NCBI GenBank assembly: GCA_023512835.1
Contig: CM042091.1
Location: 46,152,284 to 46,216,283, forward strand
Length of the DNA: 64,000 nucleotides
Origin: Taxillus chinensis
Taxonomy: Eukaryota; Streptophyta; Magnoliopsida; Santalales; Loranthaceae
Reading direction: 5' to 3'
Part shown: positions 25,278 to 36,419 of the stretch, one piece after another
How positions within the stretch are numbered: the stretch's first letter is position 1
How the letters are laid out: each line of letters begins with the position of its first letter
The notes under the pieces: model-generated
The model's database searches: none
What the model saw: only the letters and a program-made list of their open reading frames with translations
What the model was told of the DNA's origin: nothing
Position numbers and translations under genes: made by a program

Positions 25278-25666
25278 TAGAGGTGTTAAATGGGCTGGCA
25301 TGTAAAATGGGCCGGGTTGGGCCATAAAATTAGAGCTTGTTTAAAAATGGGCCTAAATGATTTGTGGCCTGCGGCCTGTGGGCGAAAGAAGGCCAGTATT
25401 TTTATTATTTTAATATTTTATTTTTGGTTTTTATTGGTTTGTTTTATTAAAAATTTACATATATTATTAATATTTTATAAGTTTGACCATCTTTATAGTT
25501 ATTTGTAGGCCGTGTTTGACTCGTTGGAACTAAAATTTTTTTTTTTTTTTTTTTGGAAAAATGAGATATTTAAAGTAAAAAAAGTATTTAAAATTAAAAA
25601 ATTTAAATAGACTGGCCTGCGGGCCAAGCCGATCCAGAAATTTCTGGCCCATTTAAAAGCGGGCTT
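25278..25666. mobile_element. hAT-like 'GGGCC-word' element, cut by LTR A
   Basis: Starts TAGAGGTGTTAAATGGGC, the usual terminus of a widespread plant non-autonomous hAT group, and is built from permuted words such as gggccggg, tggcctgcggcc and ctggcccattta. The inverted counterpart ggcccatttaaaagcgggct is present just before LTR A begins at 25667. The short agcctaaatgggct after LTR A at 30353 may be the displaced remainder. No transposase. Confidence 0.45.
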
Positions 25667-27173
25667 TGTCACGCCCCCGAATTTTAGGGTACCCGAAACC
25701 AGGAACATGACTTCCTCTTGCCCGCACCCAAAAGGGTCAAGGGGTTGGTGACAAGCACCGAAAGAGACAAAGCTACGGGTGCTGTCTTAATCACAGAAGA
25801 GTACAAATCATACATCACGGGTAATCATGTACATTACCATCAAGCCACATCATACAACACAATATATCAGAAGAGATATACAAGCAAACATATTATACCG
25901 CACCTCAGAGTACGAACATGCAAAGTCCTCATAGAAGGGAAGCCTCCACTAGCCCTAACAACACCTGAAAGGCAAACCACAACAAACAACAACCTACCAA
26001 GCAAGATATACTCAAAGCACAATCAAAAGAATCAAACATCAGGACACATCCTGAAGCAAAACATCACAGGGGCCTCTACCACCTGTTATCAGGAGTCTCA
26101 CAAGATCACACAGGACATCCTTATCCCACAATCCAAAAATATCATTGCAAATTTCATAAACAAGCACTACCACTACCTCAACACAGCCACACAGGCTATC
26201 ACAATCACAACCACACATGCTATTAGTCTCAAGACTGCTTATTCACACAGAACAGCTTATCCACGATCCTCAACGGGATCCCGCTTAGGGCACTAAGCCC
26301 CTAGCTCCACGAGCTAAACGGCTCAACACGATCCTCAACAGGATATCCACTCATCAAGAGCTTATCAAGCCATTGCCTCACCCAACAGGGTACATCACAA
26401 TCCCAGGGGCCTTAACCACCTGTCACACCCACGCAGGGTACATCTGCACAAAGCTCAACCACTGAATATGCTACCTGTCGAAAGCAACATATCATATGGA
26501 CCCAAAAGTCCCACATATCACATAAATATCACATATAGCTATCATACATAGATATACAAACGAGCATAACATATCAAAACAGACCCAAAGGTCCCACACA
26601 GTACACGTATGTAGATAAGCTAACCATAGCAACCAATATACGAACAAACAAACCATGAGGCTCTCACGGTGCCAACCACCCTCACCGCCCATAGGCGTTT
26701 TAGCCCTCATGGCCCAACCATACATCAAACAAACCATGACAAACCACGAAGGTTCTATCACATAGCCTCACCAGGCTCTCACAGTGCCCGTTGGCACCCC
26801 ATGGACTCTTTTAAGCCCAAAACGATCGCAAATAATCCACAACGGAGAACACCATGTTTCTCCCATACCAAATATCCATCGAAACCCCAACAAGAATCTA
26901 AGTCATAGGTCCTACCTTCCTCCTTCTTGGAGTTAAACACACATACGACAGACAAACCAGCATTGTAACACAACTAAGCAACCTATAATATAATTCCCAG
27001 ACCGAAGATCTCTCATTCATGCAACTTATTGCACAAAACAACCACTAAGGGTTTACAACACTCCCCCTATAACAGAGGCTAGTTTCCCCAACAGATCGAG
27101 GATTTTCATGAAAGACGTTTTCCACAAGCTCGCTGGAAGCTCCATCAGGTCGATGTTGACCCCAGCAAGTCGA

Positions 27174-29231
27174 TGTAAAGACCCATACTTGGGTGAGGTT
27201 GGGGTTAGGCCGAATAGAGTTTGAATATTTATTCGGCATCGTAACCACAACGTGAGCGTTGATTATGTAATATAGTAATTTTAATTTGTTGAGTTTATTA
27301 TTAAATATTATAATTATATTATTAATATGATTATTTAAATTATTTAAGTAGGTGGGTGTTTATAATAGGGTATTTATAATAACGGATGTGATGATTATTA
27401 TTATTATTAAGGGATTATTAGTGTAGGTATTTTAAATATTAGACTTTATTATTATTAATATAATTAATTGGGATTAATTCTTATAAGGAAATATTATTAT
27501 TATTATTATTAGATTTTATTCATATTATTATTATTATTATTACTATTATTAAGAATTGATAAGTATAAATAGGGAGAACTTAGGGTGAACCCTAAGTTCG
27601 TTGTGCGTGCGCAAAATCTTGGCAAGGGAAGAAGAGGATTTGAAGCAGTGCCATTGATCCTTTCAAACCTAATTCTGGTAGGTGATTTTGTTCTGATTTC
27701 TTATTATCTTATCGCATTATCATGGTTTACTATACCAAAGCCTTGGAAACAAAGGGGATTCTGTCGATTGATCTACGCCAGTCACGCAAATCGTTGGTTC
27801 TAATACAGGCTTTGAAAGTAAGGTCTAGATATATATATATATCCTGCATGCTCGAACGATACCTCCACCTCCTCCCCCTTTACGTTTCCGCGATCCGTTC
27901 CAATCTCCCCCTGCGGCATTTGTTTCTCTTCCTTCGATATTATTATCATAGCCTATTATTATTATTTCGGTAGGGGCGTTGCCAAGCCACACGGCCTGGC
28001 CTTTTCTCGCGCAGCAGGATGCCAGGCTGTCTGGCGACAGCTTGGTCAGCGGCAGGGGTGACCCTGCCGCATTGTTTTGGTAGGGGGCGGCAGTCCCATG
28101 CCGCCCTATGTGGCCAGGGGATGCTGGCCCCATATATATATATTTATATATATGTATATAAACATAGATTAGTTTTAAAGAAAAAATACTGTTTATGAAC
28201 ACTGTTGGGTTTGAGTTCGTTAATCTGAAGTAATTATAGATATAGTTAAAGTTCGAATTCTTAGCTTCATAACATGAATGATGTTTGGGCTTGATATTTA
28301 AATATTTGAATTTAAATCAATTAGTTTAGTTAAACACTATCGTTGGATTTGTTATTAATCCTTTAGTGTTTTGATTTTCTTTCGTGACACGTTATTGTTG
28401 GTTTAACGGTTTGAACCGTATGATATAATACTAGTTATTGGAATCATTATTTGCCGATTGTATATGGAATTGATGGTGAGATTGGTTGGGTTACCCATGG
28501 GTCCCACATAGGGTTGGCAAGAGGCCGTGGGTCCCCTATGTGGCAGGTAACTCAGGTTTCATATGTGACTGGTTGTCGATAGGAACACCTGCAGGTCTCA
28601 CATATGGCTAACAAAGAGGTGACTGGGATACTTGGAGATGGTGGCGAAATTCTATGGATAGATGAATTCAGTGTGAACCTTTAATGATTAAAATGTGATG
28701 TGATGTTTTGTTTGTGATTCAATGAATATTTATTGTGATGGAATATAACACTACACCGGCACAAGCATACACGGTTCATATAGACGTAGGAGTTTATGTA
28801 ATAGAATAGTGGAGAAGTGGATCACCTACTGGGCACTCGTGCTCACCCTACTTTATTTATATTTTCTACAGGTTGTTGAGAATAACTGTTGGAGCCATAA
28901 TAGTGTTGGACGGGACATCTTTATGTAGGATTTCCCATAGACCTTGTTAATTATTTTGTTAATTCATTTTCCGGACTTGGGTCCGTGGCAGTTGTATGAA
29001 CCAAATTGGTGGTACTTTTTGTGAGTTGTTTAGTGTGATGGACATTTGTGTGGATTAATTGAATTGATAAACCCATTTTATTAAATTTTGAATTTATCAC
29101 ATTAGTGTATAGATCTACCCCTGTTGTAGTTTTGTACAGGTTGGACCGATCATCTATCCCACGACTCCTGGAGTGGGTGTGGGAAAGTTGCGCTCCTAGT
29201 TCTGTGGGTTTCAGAATTTGGGGGTGTGACA
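27174..29231 (+). repeat. Long-LTR family, copy B (complete 2.06-kb LTR nested in copy A)
   Basis: Starts TGTAAAGACCCATACTTGGG and ends GGGGGTGTGACA, so TG...CA bounded, 2058 bp. TATAAATAGG at 27564-27573 is a promoter-like TATA box. The conserved block GGTAGGTGATT is at 27677-27687, and a pyrimidine tract with tctacag at 28865-28871 could serve as acceptor. Flanking 5-mers gtcga / gacca match at three of five positions. Opposite in orientation to copies A, C and D. No protein is encoded. Confidence 0.65.
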
Positions 29232-29320
29232 GACCACGTCAACTGCCCAAACTTTGACTGTACACATCAGGCGCATCGTCTTTAGATCGAGGCTTAAGAA
29301 GAAATCCGAACGATCATAAA

Positions 29321-29555
29321 CACTCATCCGGAAGAACACTCATCCAGAACAACTCATCCGGAATAACACTCATCCGGAAGAACCCTCATCTGGAACACTC
29401 ATCCGGAACAACTCATCCGGAATAACACTTATTCGAAACAACCCTCATCTGGAACAACTCATCCGAAATAACACTCATCCGAAACAACCCTCATCCGGAA
29501 CAACTCTCATCCGCAACACTCATCCAGAACAACCCTCATCCAGAACACTCATTCG
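29321..29555. repeat. Minisatellite, about 16 units of 13-17 bp (CTCATCCGGAAC-type)
   Basis: Imperfect tandem units around the core ctcatccggaac, joined by aacaa, aacac or aaccc. I count about 16 cores. It lies inside LTR copy A. Copy C has a single corresponding word (accctcatccggat near 30578), so the array is a local expansion. Confidence 0.85.
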
Positions 29556-32002
29556 AGCTTCCACTCTGGATTAGACATTACGCACGGACTCCTCGATTTG
29601 TCGAACCTGTGATCTGTACTCGCCTAGACGGGTCTATAACATGTTATTCGTCGGAAAACCAGTCCGGTGACTCCCAAAAACCCATTTCTAAGCATTAATT
29701 CAACCCAAGCATGGGTTTCCCTCTCATCTTAGCTATATTAGGCTACCAAAACATCCTTAATTCAAAGGTAACAAGCAAAATCGGGTATTCCCCAAATGTT
29801 AGGGTTCATCCCAAAATCCATGATTTCACCCAAATTATGTATGTAAATCCCACTAGGATTCATGTAAAGAGATAAAATCACCTACCTGAAGGTACTAGAA
29901 CGGATCAGATAGCTACAAATCGCCAAACCATGGCTCCAAGCTCCAAGTTCCTCAAACCCAAGCTCTCCTCCACGCAAAACTCAAAATGAATGCCCTCCCT
30001 TTCTCTCTTGCCTCCACCTATTTATATCTACCAAGAATCGACCTTGCCACTAATTGGCCCAATAATTGAGCTCCCTCCCAAGGTCATGAACTCCAAATTG
30101 AGTTTAACTACGGCCAAAATGCTCGAAATGACGAGCATATCACTATTCAGATATTTTCCAACCCAATTAACCGTTCAAATGCAAGATCAACCAATAAACC
30201 ATGGTAAATTCAACCATCGGGCCACTCGGGCCCCGACCCAGAGTCGGGCCCAAGTATTGTCAAAATGCTCACATTGACAGCCACATTACCGTCCAGATAT
30301 TTTCAAAATAAAAAGGCTATCTTTTAGCCCTACCTAGATACAGGTCTTTACAAGCCTAAATGGGCTGATCAAGGGGTTGGTGACTAGCACCCGGACGATC
30401 AAGGGGTTGGTGACTAGCACCAATACGGACTACACAGTGGGTGCTGTCCAAGATATACATGTACATTCATACAACAGGGATATTCATGTACATTCCAACA
30501 TGCTATGGAGTTAAGGAAAAATAATAATAATTTATTAATGATATAATCATGTTAAAATTCGAATACAACTTTCACGGACCCTCATCCGGATATTCAAATA
30601 ATAAAACCAATTATGTTATACAAAATCCATATACCAAGTTATACAAAATGTCAAATGAATAGCAATCAACTTCGGACGCCCTCGCGAATGGGTCGATCTC
30701 AAACATGTCAACAAAGTAGGGGTGAGCACAAGTGCCCAGTAGGTGATCTCCATCTCCTCACCATCCTATAACATGAAATCCTAAATCTACATGATCAGTG
30801 TATGCTTGTGTCAGTGCAGTGTCCTATTCTATCACAATAAGTTCACATTCAATCACAAATATAACATCACACCTATTACATTTCATCCATCAAAGGTTTG
30901 CACCGGTAATCCAACCATTCACAAGATCCCTACTACCAACTCCAAGAATCTCAGTCACTACCAGATAGCCATATGTGGGACCTGTGGTGTCCCTAATGAC
31001 AACCAGCCACATATGGGAACTAAAACCATAGCGGACCTATGGCCTCTTGCCAGCACTATGTGGGACCTACGGTTAACCCAACCAACTCTACCACCAAATC
31101 CACACATATAACCAACAAATAATATATTCAATAATCAAAATTCAGTCTTATAGCACAATAGAATATTTAAATTGCTAAACCAATAATAACATGCCACGAA
31201 TAACAATTATATCACATAACAAATAACAACAAGCTCAAACAATATTTATTTTATTAAACAAACTATATCAAGCCAAACAATATCAAGCTAATAATATTAA
31301 GCCACAATTAATATTCTTAATGCCAACTTAATAATATCAAGCCCAAACAAAATTTATATTGTTAAATTACAATATCATAATTTATTTATTTTTGACCTTA
31401 CTATTGGTATGGTATCACTTAATATATTTTACTACTGAAACAAATTAAATTTTTATTTATATAGCTTGATAATTTCAATATAGTAAATTGAAATATACAT
31501 ATATAATACCAAAAGATGCTTGCACGATTTTTATGCATGTATACAATACCAAAACATATATATAATACCAAATTGAATCCTACTCAATTTTTATGCATAT
31601 ATTTGCTACAAAATGCCTTTATTTATTTATTTACTTATAAAAAAGTATTAGGAAAAGGTGGACAACACTGAGTCACATTGGATCTCATACAGGTTGGTGG
31701 GAGGGAAATCACGTGGGAAGAAGAGCAAACAAAGGCCAACAATAATAGTGGGATAATGATGGGGGAGAAAGGCATTAAATAATATAACGTATTGGAATAC
31801 GCCATGCCTAGTTTTATTCCGCAGCCTTGAATTATTATTAATAATAATAAACTGACATACGCAAATAACCCGTCGGGAAAGAAAAGCGATGTGCCCCGCT
31901 CCCAACCCGTCGCACACCACAACGAACACCTCATGGCCGACGCAACAAACCCACAAGCAAAGCAACGAGATTGTGGGAGCCAGAAATGACAAAGATTTTG
32001 GT

Positions 32003-32008
<6 letters not shown>

Positions 32009-32068
<60 letters not shown>
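32009..32068. repeat. (AT)30 microsatellite within LTR copy C
   Basis: Sixty bases of uninterrupted AT. Reading frames through it give Ile-Tyr repeats that are not real proteins. Confidence 0.95.
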
Positions 32069-32070
<2 letters not shown>

Positions 32071-32236
32071 GACACATAAAATTTCTAACGGTTTACGTTC
32101 ATGCAATAGAATAGTAAAGAATCAAGAATCACCTACCTCTTGCCTTCCGAAGGGATTAAGCTCGCAAGAACAATCTAGAATCGGCGAAGAATGACAAAGA
32201 ACACAAAGAATACTATGAACTCTCCTCCGACGGCTA

Positions 32237-33338
32237 GGGCCATGTTTGGTACTCATATTTTGTTTTTTGTTTTCAAATTTTGATACTCCGTAGTTTTTAA
32301 ACGTTATATTTAAATGTTGTTTTCAATTGTTTCCATCCCATCATTTTTGTTTGGTCATTGTTTTCAGCTTATTGTTTTTTTTACTCTCTCCCAGCATCGA
32401 GCATCCTCCGACAGCCCAGAGACCCGCAACTCCACAATATAAAAACAACGAAACACGGGCATTAGGGAGAGAAAACGCCACCACAAAAGGTCAATTCCAT
32501 TTTAAAACTACTTCCCTAGGTGGAAGATGCATGACAGAATGAGGAGTGCAAACTGTCCATGGTTTTACTGTGGCCGCGCTTGCAGTGAACCATTTTCATC
32601 GGGTATCATCATCTTATCCTAGCGCGCTCAACTCACCCTTGGGTCTGAATTTCCCTCTCCCACTGGCCTCCACCATTTTAATAGCCCCCATTAGACACTC
32701 CCAACAGCTGCAATCAATTAGTAATTATACACGCACACAAGTCCTCGGGGCTCTGGGAAGTAATTTCTCAAGACAAAAAAAATCAATAGCACGAGTAAAC
32801 AAGAGCCAAAAATTGGTCAACTCCAAGATTTAGTTGGTCTAGTGTCCATCTTGATCACCACCAAACGCACCTAAGTAAACGCTCCAGTTGCCCCTCCGAC
32901 GAGACAGAGACCCATCCACGTACAGACCAAAAAAAAATGGGCTGAAAAAAAAAATCGAACACACCCATCCACGCAACAATACCTGAGGGCGCGAGGGAGA
33001 AAAAGGCGAAGACGACACCATCACGAGAGAGGAAGATGGAGGAAGACAGATCTGGAAATCGTTTGAGGGCGTGAGAGAGAGGAAGACGAACGTGGGCCGT
33101 TTATGTTTGACGAAGACGACGCAAATTTTGGAGAGCACCACCATCTATTTTGAGTACAACTTGAAAACACCGAAATGGTGTTTCCGAAATTGCGTTTTCG
33201 AGTATCATTTAAACAGTAAAATCATTTGAATACGGAAATTGAAAACATTAACTAAACAACAAAAATTAACTCTGGGCCCACCATATTTTGTATTCGAAAA
33301 CATAAAAGTGTTTTTGAGTTCTACAACCAAACACGCTC
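32237..33338. mobile_element. TIR DNA element (about 1.1 kb, non-coding) inside LTR copy C
   Basis: The left end GGGCCATGTTTGGTAC and the right end read inward, GAGCGTGTTTGGTTG, are imperfect inverted repeats with the TGTTTGGT core common in plant MITE-like elements. Removing 32237-33338 rejoins LTR sequence that reads through (aactcta / gccgtcgg on the LTR strand). A CTAG word is present at both junctions and could be a 4-bp target duplication, or chance. No transposase frame was seen. Confidence 0.5.
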
Positions 33339-33633
33339 TAGAGTTTCTCAAAACAAAATTGTAATGAATGATAAAACCCCCAAACCCTATTTTTAATTAA
33401 AATTTGTCCTCCTCTTTAATAATTTCCAAAAAGCCCTCCTAAATTTTATTTTTCATTTATTAACCCTCAATTTAACTCCCAAAAATTACTAAATAACCCC
33501 TGAAAGCTTCTGGACCTCAAATTGGGCCCAAATATAGTTAAAACGATTGTATTAATGACCACATTCTCAAAATAACTTTCTTAACATCAAATATAGATTA
33601 TAAGTTATGCTAACACATATACAGATCCTTACA

Positions 33634-33959
33634 TCCTCCCCACCTTACACTTTTTGTCCTCGAAAAGCCAACTGAATCAAATGTCACAACTATCCTTATA
33701 AGACGTCATAGACCTCGATATCCAACCAAGCCCACACCCACATGAATATAATTATTAACACCTATTCTAACACACCCAAACCATCCTACAAATTTATTAA
33801 CCCACAAGCGCTGAGTTGATACAATATCTACCATAGACCGAAACTAGCATGTGCTCTTAATCAATAACTAAGCACATGAATATAATTATGAGAACAAGAT
33901 ACAACAAACAAAATAACATAAAACAAACACACATGACATGATATTGGAAATATCCTTAC
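33634..33959 (-). other. 3' internal end of the element carrying LTR C
   Basis: About 325 bp between the LTR C polypurine tract and the broken gag/protease frame. No protein match. It is the only internal sequence that can be tied to the long-LTR family, and it is non-coding. Confidence 0.4.
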
Positions 33960-35330
33960 AATAGCAACCTCGTACTTACCAATCCACGCCATTGTCGAAG
34001 GCTTGGAAACTCCAGCCACAGCATTGAGTGACACCTCAACCTCACTTATGGGTTCTTCTACTTCGGTCACACTTATTTCTCCTTCTTCGGATGTGTTTTC
34101 TTCTTCTTCTCCACTGTCACTTGAGTCTTTTATCAAGAATAGCTTTCCAATTCGTCAACGATGCTTATTGCTCCACTTCTCTCCATACTTGAAGCAGAGT
34201 CCCTTCTTTATCCTCTTTTGGACCTCTTATTCTGAAAGCTTCTTAACCTCTTTGCCTTCCTTCTTGTGTCCTTCATCCTTGACTCCCTTCCCTTTGGTAT
34301 AGTACTCTGGTTTTATAGTTTTCCTTCCATAACCGTCTTTAGGAAGTCACCTTTCTTTATAAGAACTTTCCTCCAAGATCTCAGCTATCCTCATAGCCTC
34401 AGATAACCTATGGGGTTGCTTAAGTTTAAGATCTCTGCTAATCATGACTTCAACATTTCAACAAACGTTCCAAGTAGAGACTCCTCAAACCAACCACAAA
34501 CAAAGATTTAAAGTCAACAAAATTCCTCCACATAGCCAGCTACCTTCTATCCTGCTTTAACTTAGCTAGTTGTCCATGGGGCTTTACAATTTGAGAGGGC
34601 CCCCACTGAATTAAAAACTATCACTCGAATGCTATTCACCCCATTCGTCACTCATCCTATTCATATTATACCTTGATCCAATGCCACTAATTGTTGGCCT
34701 TCACATCCAAATACATGTAGGCCACTACAACTCAGTCATCTTTGGATATTTTGAAAATTTGGAAGTAGTGAGCTGCTTTGTCCATCCACTCATATGGATC
34801 ATCTATCTTAAAGTATGGGAAATCGATCTTTGGTTTCCTTGGTCCCCAACCACATCGTCTATCGCCAATAGAATCATTAGTGTCGTGCCTTTGTCCCCTT
34901 CGATATTGGAAGACTGGTCTCCGTTCATGGTCTGTTCTGTTGGACATCCTATCAGATTGATAGCCATCGATGTTCTCTTCACCAATTGGATCATCATGCA
35001 CCCACCGCTCAATAACCATCAGACCTCACTCCACACACCCACCACGCTTAAGTCGGCCATGGTAAGGATTGTCTGCAACATTTGATGAATCATCGACCTC
35101 CTTTGTAGACCTTCGTGATCTACAATCATCATCATGAGTTCGCTTTCCTCTTACCGGTTCCTTGCCCTTGCTGGTAGTGAGATGGTTAATATTCTAGTTG
35201 GTTATATCTTAAAAACGAGCTATCTTTGCCATTTCTGCCGAAAGCTCCGTAACAGAATGCTCTAGCACTTCGAACCGTTGTTTGTTCGTCTTAGTCGTCT
35301 CCTCCATCATCTCGATGAAGAATGTGAAAG
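33960..35330 (-). pseudogene. Ty3/gypsy gag relic (element F) with zinc-knuckle and gag-protease junction
   Basis: From 35313 on the minus strand, MMEETTKTNKQRFEVLEHSV is a gag N-terminus, soon stopped. About 34830-34732 reads PKIDFPYFKIDDPYEWMDKA, the capsid-like gag core. About 34210-34160 reads KGLCFKYGEKWSNKHR, a zinc knuckle with its second Cys changed to Tyr. About 34070-33960 reads EVSLNAVAGVSKPSTM, the segment that precedes protease. Order is correct for gag, but several stops and frame changes break it. No reverse transcriptase, RNase H or integrase follows; pol is deleted. Confidence 0.75.
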
Positions 35331-35376
35331 AAGTTTTAGAAATCTTAATGAGGACCTCTCAATGAAAACACCAAAT

Positions 35377-35938
35377 TGTTAAAAACCTTGATTAGGATTC
35401 AACAACAATTTAGATATTGATAACCGAATACCCAAACTTTAGCCCAAATAATTCAGGTAATTAACTGAAAAATCTAAAAATAAGTATAAACCTCTATTTG
35501 AGAGTTTATAATTAATAAAATCACTCTTGAATGTCTTATTACGTCTGAATACAAGCCCTATTTATAGGCAAACGACTAACTAGGAAGTAAAAACTTAATA
35601 CAATTAGGAAATTAAAGTAAAATATCAAAATATCATAATACGAATTAAATAAAAGAAAATAATAAAGGCAAGACTTCTAATAAAAAGGAAAGTAAATATA
35701 AGAAGAGTTCTAGCAGTAGAAGATGTCTTGCATCACATAATACATGCACGTGGCGATGAATTCTGCGTGTAACGATAAACTACATACAGACGGATAAAGA
35801 AGGGATGTGGCGATGTCGACAAGCGTGCACACTATGTGCCGCATTGGCTTTGCATATAGCCCTGAGGCTCTCTTCCTACGCTCTCCATGCACGAAATCGG
35901 GCACTCCGTCTCGATGTTGGTGCAACGATTTTATCACA
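35377..35938 (-). repeat. 5' LTR of element F (562 bp)
   Basis: On the minus strand it starts TGTGATAAAATCG at 35938 and ends TTTTTAACA at 35377. A TATA box CCTATAAATAG lies at about 35568-35558. Immediately after the LTR comes ATTTGGTGTTTTCATTGAG, the wording seen at the primer-binding site of many plant Ty3/gypsy elements, then the gag start. No 3' partner LTR was found in the window. Confidence 0.6.
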
Positions 35939-36180
35939 AATTCAATAATTTAGAGTCCATTAGAGGGCTTTCACTTAAATTGGATGATATCATTCTAAAG
36001 ATCATAAGACTTCTAATCATCATAGGACCCTCACTTAAGCCGAGCAATGTCATTTCCATATGAGAAGGCTTTTAGTGTCGTCATAGGACTTTTAAAGAAA
36101 TCGGAAGAGTTTAAGAATCAATCAGAGAATCTTTAAAAAAGACAAAGGACTTTAAATTTCATCAAGGAACCCTCAGTGAA

Positions 36181-36297
36181 ATCAAAAGACTTTAAAGTGT
36201 TAATAGACCTTAAAATAAGATATTAGATGAACTTTGAAAATCAAAAGACATTAAAGTACCATAATACCTCAGAAGAAGATATTAGATGACCTTTGGA
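36181..36297. repeat. Two 58-59-bp direct repeats in a region of shorter related words
   Basis: aatcaaaagactttaaagt... and aatcaaaagacattaaagt... run in register to aagatattagatga.cttt. The surrounding 36000-36370 holds more diverged copies of the same words (aaagactttaaa, aggaccctca). Confidence 0.6.
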
Positions 36298-36419
36298 AAT
36301 TAGAACATGTAAAAACTCGCTAGTGGACCCTTGAAAAATTAAAAGATTTTGAAAGCATCAAAGAACTATTGTAAATTATAATACTTTAAATAATAATAAT
36401 AAACAAAAAGAGAAAAACA

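Larger units (their letters stand above)
25667..30352 (-). repeat. Long-LTR family, copy A (probable solo LTR, interrupted by copy B)
   Basis: On the minus strand it starts TGTAAAGACCTG at 30352 and ends at 25667, where the plus strand reads TGTCACGCCCCCGAATTTTA, the reverse complement of the LTR end seen in copy B. Without the nested B copy it is about 2.6 kb. A TATA box (ATATAAATAGG on the element strand, about 30018-30027) lies about 140 bp before the conserved block GGTAGGTGATT (29887-29877). A minisatellite has expanded downstream of it. No internal region or second LTR of the same copy is adjacent, hence solo LTR. Long open frames inside (for example 25718-26296 plus) show no family and are read as chance. 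Confidence 0.65.
30365..33633 (-). repeat. Long-LTR family, copy C (interrupted by a TIR element)
   Basis: On the minus strand it starts TGTAAGGATCTG at 33633, right after the purine tract AAGGTGGGGAGGA (33646-33634), so it is a 3' LTR with its polypurine tract. The block GGTAGGTGATT recurs at 32137-32127. From about 31080 down to 30700 it follows copy B closely (gtgggacc.a.ggttaaccc; cacaagcatacac; gtgagcac.agtgcccagtaggtgatc). The terminal GTGACA is not present at its distal end, where a 30-bp unit (gatcaaggggttggtgacta...) is duplicated at 30367 and 30397. A DNA element occupies 32237-33338. Confidence 0.6.

Noticed and set aside
25718..26296. 192-codon plus-strand open frame
   Set aside because: Falls inside LTR copy A, antisense to it; biased to Thr/His/Asn/Lys by the ACA/CAC-rich composition, no domain, and no counterpart in copies B or C.
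27174..29231. LTR copy B as a 5' LTR of a full element extending right
   Set aside because: No primer-binding site follows 29231; the sequence continues as the interrupted copy A instead.
29321..29555. CRISPR-like array
   Set aside because: Units are 13-17 bp, imperfect and without unique spacers, in plant DNA inside an LTR: a minisatellite.
31635..32106. Two overlapping open frames of about 150 codons, minus strand
   Set aside because: Start in the (AT)30 repeat (Ile-Tyr run) and continue through LTR C; no similarity to known proteins.
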